In this document: positions 9,548 to 17,305 of the stretch, one piece after another | How the letters are laid out: every line of letters starts with the position of its first letter | Numbering within the stretch: position 1 is the stretch's first letter | Source: Novosphingobium sp. SCN 66-18 | GTDB taxonomy: Bacteria > Pseudomonadota > Alphaproteobacteria > Sphingomonadales > Sphingomonadaceae | Reading direction: 5' to 3' | Assembly: GCA_001725355.1 (NCBI GenBank) | Contig: MEGD01000004.1 | Location: 6,138 to 70,137 of the forward strand | Length of the DNA stretch: 64,000 nucleotides | Notes under the pieces: model-generated | The model's database searches: none | What the model was told of the DNA's origin: nothing | Seen by the model: the letters and a program-made list of their open reading frames with translations, nothing else | Made by a program: the position numbers and the translations under genes

Positions 9548-10081
9548 TTACGGTGCCCCTGCCCCCCATATGGCCGCTTGCTGGGCATAGCCCTTGCGGC
9601 CGTCGACATCGAACTGGCACCAGCCGGCGCCGCAATCGCCGATCGTGCCCACCACTCCAGGTGCCAGCCGCCACAGCAGCCGGCCCGAACCGTCCGCCTT
9701 TTCGCGCATCTCGGTCACGCCGCCCTTGATCATGCCGGTGTGCGTGCGCGCCAGGAACTGGGCCAGCATCCACCCGCGCGAACCGTCCGGGTCTTCCACC
9801 AGCCGCCAGCCGCCCATCACGCGCAGCACCTTCATCGGCAGCCCCTTGCGCACGTAGGTCCAGTTGATCCGGTATTCCCGGCCCGGCCCGACGCGCATGT
9901 TCGATTCATCCTTGCGCAGCGAAACCCAGTACGGGGCGCCGCCATCGTCCGCGCGCGCGGCTTGGCCGGAAAGACCGGCGGACACGGCAAGAACGCAGGG
10001 CAGGACATACTTCACGGCACGCACGACACGGAAACCCCAAACCAAATTCGACAACACCTTGCCGGCAAAGCGATACAGCAT
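9548..10081 (-). CDS. Secreted SH3-domain protein
   Basis: This is a predicted periplasmic protein with two bacterial SH3 regions, one around RVGPGREYRINWTYVRKGLPMKVL and a second around the C-terminal GAGWCQFDVDGRKGYAQQAAIWG. Bacterial SH3 domains bind cell-wall peptides or proteins; no enzyme domain is present. A signal peptide (VKYVLPCVLAVSAGLSGQAARA) lies 22 residues after the first ATG (10079-10081); the GTG at 10013-10015 right before it is an equally plausible start and would give a more standard signal peptide of 155 residues total. Neither has a strong ribosome site. It is divergent from the 2-hydroxyacid dehydrogenase gene, with a short shared promoter region. Confidence 0.82.
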   Translation of the reverse strand: MLYRFAGKVLSNLVWGFRVVRAVKYVLPCVLAVSAGLSGQAARADDGGAPYWVSLRKDESNMRVGPGREYRINWTYVRKGLPMKVLRVMGGWRLVEDPDGSRGWMLAQFLARTHTGMIKGGVTEMREKADGSGRLLWRLAPGVVGTIGDCGAGWCQFDVDGRKGYAQQAAIWGAGAP

Positions 10082-10142
10082 TGGCACGACAGGGCAACCA
10101 CGCGCTTGACCATCCCCGTCCGGCAGGCATAGCGATACGATC

Positions 10143-11186
10143 ATGCCAACGCACCAGACCGCCGCCGGCGCGCGCACCGCGCACGAAGCCGTCAAACGCC
10201 GGATCGAAGGGAAGCCCTCGGTCATCGTCACCCGCCGCCTGCTGCCGGAAACCGAACAGCGGATGCGCGAACTGTTCGACGTAACGCTGAACGCCGACGA
10301 CCGGGCGATGACGCGCGACGAGCTCGTCGCCGCGATGCAATCCTGCGACGTGCTGGTGCCGACCGTGACCGACACGATCGACGCCGGGATGATCGCCGAA
10401 GCGGGCGAACGCCTGGGGCTGATCGCGAATTTCGGCGCGGGGATCGAACACATCGACCTCGCCGCCACGCGCGCCCGCAAGATCATCGTGACCAACACGC
10501 CCGGCGTCTTCACCGACGATACGGCGGACATGACGCTGGCGCTGATCATTTCCGTCGCGCGGCGACTGAATCACGGCGGCCGCATCCTGCGCGCCGGCAA
10601 GTGGGAAGGCTGGGCGCCTTCCACGCTGCTTGGCCACCGGCTCAACGGCAAGACGCTGGGCATCATCGGCATGGGCCGGATCGGCCAGGCGGTGGCGCAC
10701 CGCGCCCGCGCCTTCGGCCTGCAGGTGGCCTATCACAACCGGCACCGCCTGCCCGAAGCGCTCGAAACCATGCTGGGCGCACGCTACGTAGGCGATCTCG
10801 ACACGCTGATTGGCGATGCGGACATCCTGTCGCTGCACTGCCCGGCCTCGCCCGAAACGCACCACCTGCTCGATGCCCGGCGGATCGCGCTGATGAAGCC
10901 CGAAGCCTACCTCATCAATACCGCGCGCGGGCAGATCGTGGACGAACAGGCGCTGATCGAAGCACTGGTGGCAGGGCGCATTGGCGGCGCGGGGCTCGAC
11001 GTGTTCGAACACGAGCCGCAGGTCGATCCGCGCCTGCTGGCGCACCACAACGTGGCGATCCTGCCGCACATGGGCAGCGCCACGTTCGAGGGCCGCATCG
11101 CATCGGGCGAAAAGGTCATGGCCAACATCCGCTTCTGGGCCGACGGCCACCGCCCGCCTGACCAGGTGCTGGAAGGCTGGGCCTGA
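10143..11186 (+). CDS. D-2-hydroxyacid dehydrogenase (glyoxylate/hydroxypyruvate reductase-like)
   Basis: This is an NAD(P)H-dependent reductase of 2-keto acids. The Rossmann motif GIIGMGRIGQAVA lies near residues 175-187. The catalytic triad is visible as Arg in NTARGQIVDE, Glu in FEHEPQVD and His in LPHMGSATFEGR. The GMGRIG and HMGSAT wording resembles glyoxylate reductases (GyaR) rather than phosphoglycerate dehydrogenase, and no ACT domain is present. The 347 residues include about 20 extra N-terminal residues, so the true start could be slightly later. It stands in front of amt with a 108-base gap. Confidence 0.9.
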   Translation: MPTHQTAAGARTAHEAVKRRIEGKPSVIVTRRLLPETEQRMRELFDVTLNADDRAMTRDELVAAMQSCDVLVPTVTDTIDAGMIAEAGERLGLIANFGAGIEHIDLAATRARKIIVTNTPGVFTDDTADMTLALIISVARRLNHGGRILRAGKWEGWAPSTLLGHRLNGKTLGIIGMGRIGQAVAHRARAFGLQVAYHNRHRLPEALETMLGARYVGDLDTLIGDADILSLHCPASPETHHLLDARRIALMKPEAYLINTARGQIVDEQALIEALVAGRIGGAGLDVFEHEPQVDPRLLAHHNVAILPHMGSATFEGRIASGEKVMANIRFWADGHRPPDQVLEGWA

Positions 11187-11294
11187 CGCCGCCGATCCGG
11201 CGCCATCGCCTGCTCTGCCTGTACAGGACCATGCGCTTCGCCTAGGGGCTTGAACGGACACCGCATAACCGCAAGCGCGGACGGAGGGGCAAGA

Positions 11295-12602
11295 GTGCGC
11301 AAGTTTCTGGCAACGGCCGCGATGGCCGCAACATCGGCCATCCCGGCGTTGGCGCAGGCCCAAACCGCCACTACGCTCGATTCCGCCGACAGCGGCGATA
11401 CCGCCTGGCTTCTCGCGGCTTCGGCACTGGTGCTAATGATGGCCGCGCCAGGCCTCACCCTGTTCTACGGCGGCCTGGTACGCGCCAAGGGCTTCCTCGC
11501 CGTGATGGTGCAGACCGGCGCGATCATCGCCGTTGCCTCCCTGCTGTGGATCGCCGCCGGCTATACGCTGGCCTTCGGCGAAGTGACCAACGGCTGGATC
11601 GGCGCCGGCAACGCCTGGATGCTGCTGAACCTCGGTAACGTGCGCGGCAGCTATGGCGTGCCCGAAAGCGCGTTCGCCCTGTTCCAGATGTGCTTCGCGC
11701 TGATCACCCCCGCGCTGATGGTCGGCGCCTGGGTCGATCGCGCGCGGTTCGGCTGGGTCGTCGCCTTTTCGGCGTTGTGGAGCCTGATCGTCTATGCGCC
11801 CGTCGCACACTGGATCTGGGGCGGCGGCTGGCTGGCGACCAAGCTCGGCACGCTGGATTTCGCCGGCGGCATCGTGGTTCACACCACGGCTGGCGTCTCG
11901 GCGCTGGTCGTTGCGATGCTGCTGGGCAAGCGCAACGGCTTTCCCAAGTCGCTGATGCTGCCGCACAGCCCCGCGCTGACGCTGGCGGGCGCGGCGCTGC
12001 TGTGGGTGGGCTGGTTCGGCTTCAACGGCGGCTCGGCGCTGGCCGCCAACGACGACGCGGCCTCCGCCATCATCAACACCCACGCCGCCGCCAGCGCGGC
12101 CGCGCTGGCCTGGCTGCTGATCGAAAAGCTGACCGTGGGCAAACCCACCTCGGTGGGCTTCGCCACCGGCGCGATCGCCGGCCTCGCCACGGTGACGCCG
12201 GCCGCCGGCTTCATCGCGCCGGGTGCGGCGATGCTGCTCGGCGTTGCCGCCGCGGCGGTCTGCTATCCGATGATCCTGCTTGTGAAGCACAAGCTCCATA
12301 TCGATGATTCGCTTGACGTTTTCGCCGTGCATGGCGTTGGCGGCATGCTCGGATCGATCCTGCTCGCGGTGTTCATCTCGCCGGCGCTGGGCGGCACCGG
12401 CTATGCCGATGGCATGGGCATGGCGCGCCAGATCGTCGGGCAGGTCGGCGGCGTGGGCATCGTGGCGATCTGGAGCGCCTTTGCCACCACCATCGCTGCC
12501 CTGATGGTCTCGATGGTGATCCCGATGCGCGTCACCGAAGACGAGGAACGCGACGGGCTGGACCTGACCAGCCACGGCGAACGGGCGTGGGAAATGGACT
12601 GA
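11295..12602 (+). CDS. amt: Ammonium transporter (Amt/MEP/Rh family)
   Basis: This is an inner-membrane ammonium channel. The protein opens with a cleaved signal peptide (VRKFLATAAMAATSAIPALAQA), as in E. coli AmtB, followed by 11 hydrophobic helices; recognisable segments are ALVLMMAAPGLTLFYGGLVR, HWIWGGGWL, FAGGIVVHTTAGVSALV and DDSLDVFAVHGVGGMLGS, which carry the conserved histidines and aspartate of the conduction site. I chose the GTG at 11295, which has GGAGGGG just upstream, over the open frame reaching to 11250. A glnK gene, commonly paired with amtB, is absent on both sides. Confidence 0.95.
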   Translation: MRKFLATAAMAATSAIPALAQAQTATTLDSADSGDTAWLLAASALVLMMAAPGLTLFYGGLVRAKGFLAVMVQTGAIIAVASLLWIAAGYTLAFGEVTNGWIGAGNAWMLLNLGNVRGSYGVPESAFALFQMCFALITPALMVGAWVDRARFGWVVAFSALWSLIVYAPVAHWIWGGGWLATKLGTLDFAGGIVVHTTAGVSALVVAMLLGKRNGFPKSLMLPHSPALTLAGAALLWVGWFGFNGGSALAANDDAASAIINTHAAASAAALAWLLIEKLTVGKPTSVGFATGAIAGLATVTPAAGFIAPGAAMLLGVAAAAVCYPMILLVKHKLHIDDSLDVFAVHGVGGMLGSILLAVFISPALGGTGYADGMGMARQIVGQVGGVGIVAIWSAFATTIAALMVSMVIPMRVTEDEERDGLDLTSHGERAWEMD

Positions 12603-12742
12603 CGGCGGACAGCCGGGATTTCCCCGGACGTTCGGGTCATCGTCCCCAAATCACCGCCGATGCCGATTTTGCTTCATACCCTGCTGATCGATAACGATTC
12701 TTTTACCGGCCATTGATACCTCTTCTCCGAAGGAGTGATGTG

Positions 12743-13198
12743 ATGGTCCAGCACAAATTGGCGGACGCCCTCGAGGCGAGGACCGCGCATCGACGCCGCC
12801 TGACGCTGTCGGTGGAAGCCAATGTCACCGCAGCGGGTACTCCCGTCGACGCCAGGCTGCTCGACCTGTCGGAACGCGGCTTCCTGCTCGAAAGCGATAC
12901 CGCGCTGGACGAAGGCGATGTGGTAGACATCGGCCTGCCCGAAACGGCCGCGGCCACCGAGGCCGTCGTGGTGTGGACAGCGGGCACGCGCCACGGCTGC
13001 GAATTCGTTACGCCGATCAGCCGCGCCACCGTCAGCGCGCTGCTGCTGCGTTCGCCCGCACTGCATGGCCAGGTGACGATCCCGGCGGACCAGCGGTCGC
13101 AGGAAGTGTTCTCGCCCCGCGCGAAGCTGGCGATCTGGATCGGCCTAGCCCTGCTGGCCTGGCTGCCGATCATCGTCGCCTTCAGCCTCTGGGGCTGA
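12743..13198 (+). CDS. PilZ-domain protein with C-terminal membrane anchor
   Basis: The first 110 residues match a PilZ beta-barrel: an N-terminal basic stretch (EARTAHRRRLTL), a middle segment LLDLSERGFLLE, and a later HGCEFVTPIS. In c-di-GMP-binding members these correspond to RxxxR and (D/N)xSxxG; here the DLSERG part is present and the arginines RRR precede it. The last 25 residues form a single transmembrane helix ending in FSLWG, which is unusual for PilZ proteins. The start is the ATG at 12743, after AAGGAG; an ATG five bases earlier runs straight into a stop. The protein may sense c-di-GMP at the membrane; this is inference. Confidence 0.8.
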   Translation: MVQHKLADALEARTAHRRRLTLSVEANVTAAGTPVDARLLDLSERGFLLESDTALDEGDVVDIGLPETAAATEAVVVWTAGTRHGCEFVTPISRATVSALLLRSPALHGQVTIPADQRSQEVFSPRAKLAIWIGLALLAWLPIIVAFSLWG

Positions 13199-13238
13199 AG
13201 GCGCGGCCGCGCCACTCACCCGCGCAAGGTCTTCGGCG

Positions 13239-14660
13239 TCAGTCCCCCGTCAGGATACGATCGACCAGCTGCTTCACGCTGGGCGTGAAGTTGTTCGAAT
13301 AGAACGGGTCCTGCTTGAAACGATAGGCCGCGTGGCCGGCGAACATCAGGTTCTGATCCACCGGGCCACCGTGCGCGATGTCCTGCAACGTCTTCTGGAT
13401 GCAGAAGCTGCGCGGATCGGCGAGCCGGCCGGTGGTATAGTCGTCATGATCCTTCCAGGACGAAAAGCCGCAATGGGAAAGGCAGCCCATGCAATCGGCC
13501 TGATCCTTGCGGATTTCCTCGCGCTCGGCGGGCGTCACGAACACGATGGTATCGTCCGGCGTGCGCAGCGCATCGGTATAGCCCGCGCCGAACCAGTTGC
13601 GCGCGCGATCGAGATCGGCGGGCGTAACCCAGAAGTTCTTGCCCTTCACCCCGACATCAAGCTGCACGGTGTGTTCGCCCGCCGCGACCTTGGAATAGGG
13701 GATCTGGCGCTCCGAACGCGCTTCGAGATTGCGCAGGAACGGGTTGCGCACGGCCGAGCTGTAGAATCCCGTGGGGGAAAAGCGGTGCAGCAGCACGTCG
13801 CCCGGCTCCAGCGTGCGCAGATGGTCCTTCCACGCCTGCGGAATGGGGCTTTCGTGCGTCAGCAGCGGCCGCGTGCCGAACTGGAAGGCGATGCTGCCGA
13901 GTTCCGGGTTGTCGATCCAGTCGTTCCATTCGCGCAGGAACCATACGCCGCCGGCCATCACGATCGGCACGTCGTCCGAAACGCCTTCCTTGCGCATCGT
14001 ATCGCGCAGCGCGGCGACGCGGGGATAGGGATCTTCCGGCGTCAGCGGGTTTTCCGCATTCGACAGACCGTTATGACCGCCCGCCAGCCACGGGTCTTCA
14101 TAGACCACGGCGGCCATCAGATCGGAAACCTTGTGGTAGGCCCGCTTCCACAGCGCGCGAAAGGCGCGCGCGGACGACACGATCGGCAGGTAGTTGACGT
14201 TGAACCGCGCCGCGATTTCCGAGAGCTTGTAGGGCATCCCCGCGCCGCAGGTCACGCCGGTGACAAGGCCGCGCGTCTTTTCCAGCACGCCTTCCAGCAC
14301 CTGCTGCGCGCCGCCCATTTCCCACAACACGTTGATGTTGATCGCGCCACGCATGCCGTTGGGGCCGCTGGCGATATCATAGGCGCGCCGGACCTGCTCG
14401 ACCGCGCCGTCGATCGCGTAGCGGATCAGTTCCTCGTGCCGCTCACGGCGAGTCATGGCGTTGTAAATCTGCGGAATGATCTTGCCTTCGGCGTCATAGC
14501 TATCGGCGTTGACGGCGCTGACCGTACCGATTCCGCCCGCAGCCGCCCATGCCCCCGAACTGGCATGATTGGTCGCCGCCACGCCCTTGCCGCCTTCAAC
14601 CAGCGGCCAGACTTCGCGACCACCATAAAGAATCGGCTTCAACCCCTTGAACGCAGACAT
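13239..14660 (-). CDS. NAD(P)H-dependent flavin oxidoreductase, nitronate-monooxygenase-like, with Cys-rich tail
   Basis: This TIM-barrel FMN protein resembles nitronate monooxygenase / 2-nitropropane dioxygenase: the glycine-rich GGIGTVSAVNA, GVTCGAGMPYKL, VYEDPWLAGGHNG and the FMN-phosphate region IVMAGGVWFLREW with IAFQFGTRPLLT. At 473 residues it is over 100 longer than standard members. The extra C-terminus has a DCMGCLSHCGF cluster at about 392-402 (C-x2-C-x3-C) plus a later FCIQ, which could bind iron-sulfur or zinc. It is the last gene of a minus-strand unit with prfB and a methyltransferase, starting nine bases after the latter. Substrate unknown. Confidence 0.8.
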   Translation of the reverse strand: MSAFKGLKPILYGGREVWPLVEGGKGVAATNHASSGAWAAAGGIGTVSAVNADSYDAEGKIIPQIYNAMTRRERHEELIRYAIDGAVEQVRRAYDIASGPNGMRGAININVLWEMGGAQQVLEGVLEKTRGLVTGVTCGAGMPYKLSEIAARFNVNYLPIVSSARAFRALWKRAYHKVSDLMAAVVYEDPWLAGGHNGLSNAENPLTPEDPYPRVAALRDTMRKEGVSDDVPIVMAGGVWFLREWNDWIDNPELGSIAFQFGTRPLLTHESPIPQAWKDHLRTLEPGDVLLHRFSPTGFYSSAVRNPFLRNLEARSERQIPYSKVAAGEHTVQLDVGVKGKNFWVTPADLDRARNWFGAGYTDALRTPDDTIVFVTPAEREEIRKDQADCMGCLSHCGFSSWKDHDDYTTGRLADPRSFCIQKTLQDIAHGGPVDQNLMFAGHAAYRFKQDPFYSNNFTPSVKQLVDRILTGD

Positions 14661-14669
14661 AAACCCCTC

Positions 14670-15422
14670 TCAACGACCCTTCGCGCGCGTGACCTGCCCG
14701 GCTTCCAGCCGACACGGCTTTATCTTACCGGGTTCGGGCCGCCTGGGCGCGGCTTCGAACTGTGCATAATAGCCCGCTATTTCGGGCTTACGTTGAAATT
14801 CACTCAAGCGGAAGCCCACCGCCTCAAATTCGCAGAACAGAAGCGCCGGCGGCGTTCCGTGCTGTTCGGTCGGCCGGTCCAGATCGACCACGATCACGCG
14901 TCCACCCGGCCGCAGCGCGGGCCAGAGCCGCCACAGGAACGCATAGGGTTCCCCCACCTCGTGATACATGTGGATCAGGAACACGCGGTCGAAACTGTGT
15001 TCCGGAATGCGCGGATCGTCGACCGCGCCGGGCTTTATCGAAACGTTGTCCAGCCGGTCATGCTCGACGCGCGCGCCCAGCTTGCGCAAGGCCGCCTCAT
15101 CGATATCCTGCGCCAATACGCGCCCCTTCGCGCCGACACGGGCCGCCAGGCGGACGGTGTAATAGCCCTCGCCCGCGCCGATATCGGCCACCGTCATCCC
15201 CGGCCGGATCGCGGCCAGGTCCATGACCGTCTGCGCTTCCTTGCGGTTGTCGCGCTCGGCCTCCGTGGTGAAGCCGCTGCCGCCCGGTCCCGATACGGGC
15301 CTGTCCGCGCGCGGGAATGCTCGCGCGCTCGGCACGCGATCCTCGTCGGACGGCCGCTGGCACCCCGCCAGCGCCACGCAGGCCACCCCGATCAGGCCCG
15401 CCCGCAGGCCCAGGGCAGCCAT
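14670..15422 (-). CDS. Lipoprotein-type SAM-dependent methyltransferase
   Basis: The protein starts with a lipoprotein signal, MAALGLRAGLIGVACVALAG, then Cys21, so it is probably lipidated and exported. The rest is a class I methyltransferase: the SAM motif VADIGAGEGYYTVRLA, then LAQDIDEAAL, VFLIHMYHEV and LRPGGRVIVVDLD. Secreted methyltransferase-like lipoproteins of this kind are common in sphingomonads and have no known substrate; SAM is not expected outside the cytoplasm, which makes the location odd. The ATG lies five bases after the prfB stop, so the gene is probably co-transcribed with prfB. Confidence 0.84.
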   Translation of the reverse strand: MAALGLRAGLIGVACVALAGCQRPSDEDRVPSARAFPRADRPVSGPGGSGFTTEAERDNRKEAQTVMDLAAIRPGMTVADIGAGEGYYTVRLAARVGAKGRVLAQDIDEAALRKLGARVEHDRLDNVSIKPGAVDDPRIPEHSFDRVFLIHMYHEVGEPYAFLWRLWPALRPGGRVIVVDLDRPTEQHGTPPALLFCEFEAVGFRLSEFQRKPEIAGYYAQFEAAPRRPEPGKIKPCRLEAGQVTRAKGR

Positions 15423-15427
15423 CCTGC

Positions 15428-16555
15428 TCAATCGTCGTCTTCCACGGTGACCTTCTCGCCGGTCACCTTCTGCGACAGCGCCGCCGCCATGAACGGATCG
15501 AGCGCGCCATCCAGCACGTCCGTGGGATTGGTCGAGACCACGCCGGTGCGCAGGTCCTTCACCTGCTGGTAGGGCTGCAGCACATAGGAACGGATCTGGT
15601 GACCCCAACCGATTTCGGTCTTGGCGGCATATTCGCCGCTGGCCGCCGCCTCGCGCTTGGCCAGTTCGGCTTCGTAAATCCGCGCCTTCAGCATGTTCAT
15701 CGCGGTCGCGCGGTTCTTGTGCTGCGACCGGTCGTTCTGGCTGGCGACGATGATGCCGGTCGGCACGTGGGTGATGCGCACTGCCGAGTCGGTGGTGTTG
15801 ACGTGCTGCCCGCCCGCGCCCGAGGCGCGGTAGGTATCGATCTTCAGGTCGGCCGGGTTGATATCGACCTCGATGTTGTCGTCGATCTCGGGATAGACCC
15901 AGACCGAGCTGAACGAGGTGTGCCGCCGGGCCGAACTGTCATAGGGGCTGATGCGGACGAGGCGGTGGACACCGCTTTCCGTCTTGGCATAGCCATAGGC
16001 GTTCTCGCCCTTGATCAGCAGCGTGGCCGACTTGATGCCGGCGGCTTCGCCCGCGTGATAATCGACCAGATCGACCTTGTAGCCATGCCGTTCGGCCCAG
16101 CGCGTGTACATGCGCTGGAGCATTTCCGCCCAGTCCTGGCTTTCGGTGCCGCCCGCGCCGGCGTGGACTTCGAGATAGGCGTTGTTGGCGTCGGCCTCGC
16201 CGGCCAGCAGCGCCTGCACCTTGTCGTTATCCGCCCGCTCGGCCAGCGCCGCCAGCGTCGCCAGGCCTTCGTTGATGGTGGCCTCGTCGTCCTCCATCTC
16301 GCCCAGTTCGACGAATTCGATCGCGTCGGCCATTTCCTGGCCGATCTGGTTGACCGTGCCGATCGCGGCTTCCAGCCGGCGACGCTCGCGCATCACTTCC
16401 TCGGCCTTCTTGGGATCGTCCCACAGCTTCGGGTCTTCGACCCGCGCGTTGAGTTCATCGAGCCGGCGCACGGCGCGATCCCAGTCGAGGAACTTGCGCA
16501 CCAACGCCAGCGACGCTTCGATGCGATCGATATGAGCCTGGCCTTCGGCCCGCAT
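15428..16555 (-). CDS. prfB: Peptide chain release factor 2
   Basis: RF2 ends translation at UGA and UAA. The 375 residues show the GGQ motif ([21 protein letters not shown]) and the codon-recognition loop as [13 protein letters not shown]. The E. coli tripeptide is SPF, so this is a Phe-to-Tyr change, which I recall is common in alphaproteobacteria. The frame is uninterrupted from the ATG, so the programmed +1 frameshift that regulates many prfB genes is absent. It lies downstream of the peroxiredoxin and PBP1A genes and upstream of a lipoprotein methyltransferase. Confidence 0.96.
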   Translation of the reverse strand: MRAEGQAHIDRIEASLALVRKFLDWDRAVRRLDELNARVEDPKLWDDPKKAEEVMRERRRLEAAIGTVNQIGQEMADAIEFVELGEMEDDEATINEGLATLAALAERADNDKVQALLAGEADANNAYLEVHAGAGGTESQDWAEMLQRMYTRWAERHGYKVDLVDYHAGEAAGIKSATLLIKGENAYGYAKTESGVHRLVRISPYDSSARRHTSFSSVWVYPEIDDNIEVDINPADLKIDTYRASGAGGQHVNTTDSAVRITHVPTGIIVASQNDRSQHKNRATAMNMLKARIYEAELAKREAAASGEYAAKTEIGWGHQIRSYVLQPYQQVKDLRTGVVSTNPTDVLDGALDPFMAAALSQKVTGEKVTVEDDD

Positions 16556-16668
16556 GACACCTGAACTCCGTAAATGAGCGGAACCGCTTAGCGAAGCGGC
16601 GCGCCAAGTAAAGGCCGGTTGTCGTCGCCCGGCGCCCGCCGATGCGGGTTATGGCGCTGAAAAAGAGC

Positions 16669-17217
16669 CTAGCGGCGCGCGCGCAGACGCTGCACCGCTT
16701 CCAGCGTCAGGCGGACGTGGTCGCGATAGTCCATGTCCGAATGCACCAGCACCACCCGGCCATCGCGCGCGATCACATAGCTGGTACGCTTGGTCAGCCC
16801 GGTGGAGGTGCCGTCACGCTTGAGATCGACGTCGTAGGCCGCGATCACCTGCGGCGTCGCGGCGGCCACGGCGAACTTGTCGCGGCAGGCTTCGCGCGAA
16901 AACTTCTGCAGCGTCGGCAGGTCATCGGCGGACATCCCGACCACGGTGGCCCCGGCGGCACGGAACTGGTCGGTCGCCTCGGCAAAGGCGTGCGCTTCCA
17001 GCGTGCAGCCCTGGGTGAAGGCCTTGGGATAGAAATAGAGCACAACCGGGCCACGGCGCAGCGCCTGGCGCAGGTTGAACTGGAACGTCCGTCCGCCCAG
17101 CGCACCTTGCGCGGCGAAATCGGGCGCGCGCGCGCCTTGCGGCAATTCCGCCTGCGCGGCGAACGGAAGGACAAGGGCGATGGCCGCGGCGGCGGCTTTG
17201 ATGGAGCGTGGGATCAT
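16669..17217 (-). CDS. Periplasmic peroxiredoxin (AhpC/TSA, BCP-like)
   Basis: This thiol peroxidase reduces peroxides. The peroxidatic cysteine is Cys71 in KAFTQGCTLEAHAF, a BCP-type site with Gln in place of the usual Pro; Cys111 in SREACRDKF is a candidate partner. The first 23 residues are a signal peptide (MIPRSIKAAAAAIALVLPFAAQA), so it should work in the periplasm, unlike cytoplasmic BCP. The ATG at 17215-17217 sits just before this signal; the frame is open further upstream through GC-rich shadow sequence. It lies between PBP1A (88-base gap) and prfB (113-base gap). Confidence 0.88.
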   Translation of the reverse strand: MIPRSIKAAAAAIALVLPFAAQAELPQGARAPDFAAQGALGGRTFQFNLRQALRRGPVVLYFYPKAFTQGCTLEAHAFAEATDQFRAAGATVVGMSADDLPTLQKFSREACRDKFAVAAATPQVIAAYDVDLKRDGTSTGLTKRTSYVIARDGRVVLVHSDMDYRDHVRLTLEAVQRLRARR

Positions 17218-17305
17218 ACCGCAGGTATAGCAGGCTCGGCGCCGCGCGGGGAGATGCCAAAACGCGGGCTGCCCGATAGGGCGACGAAGCGGCAACAGGG
17301 CCGGT

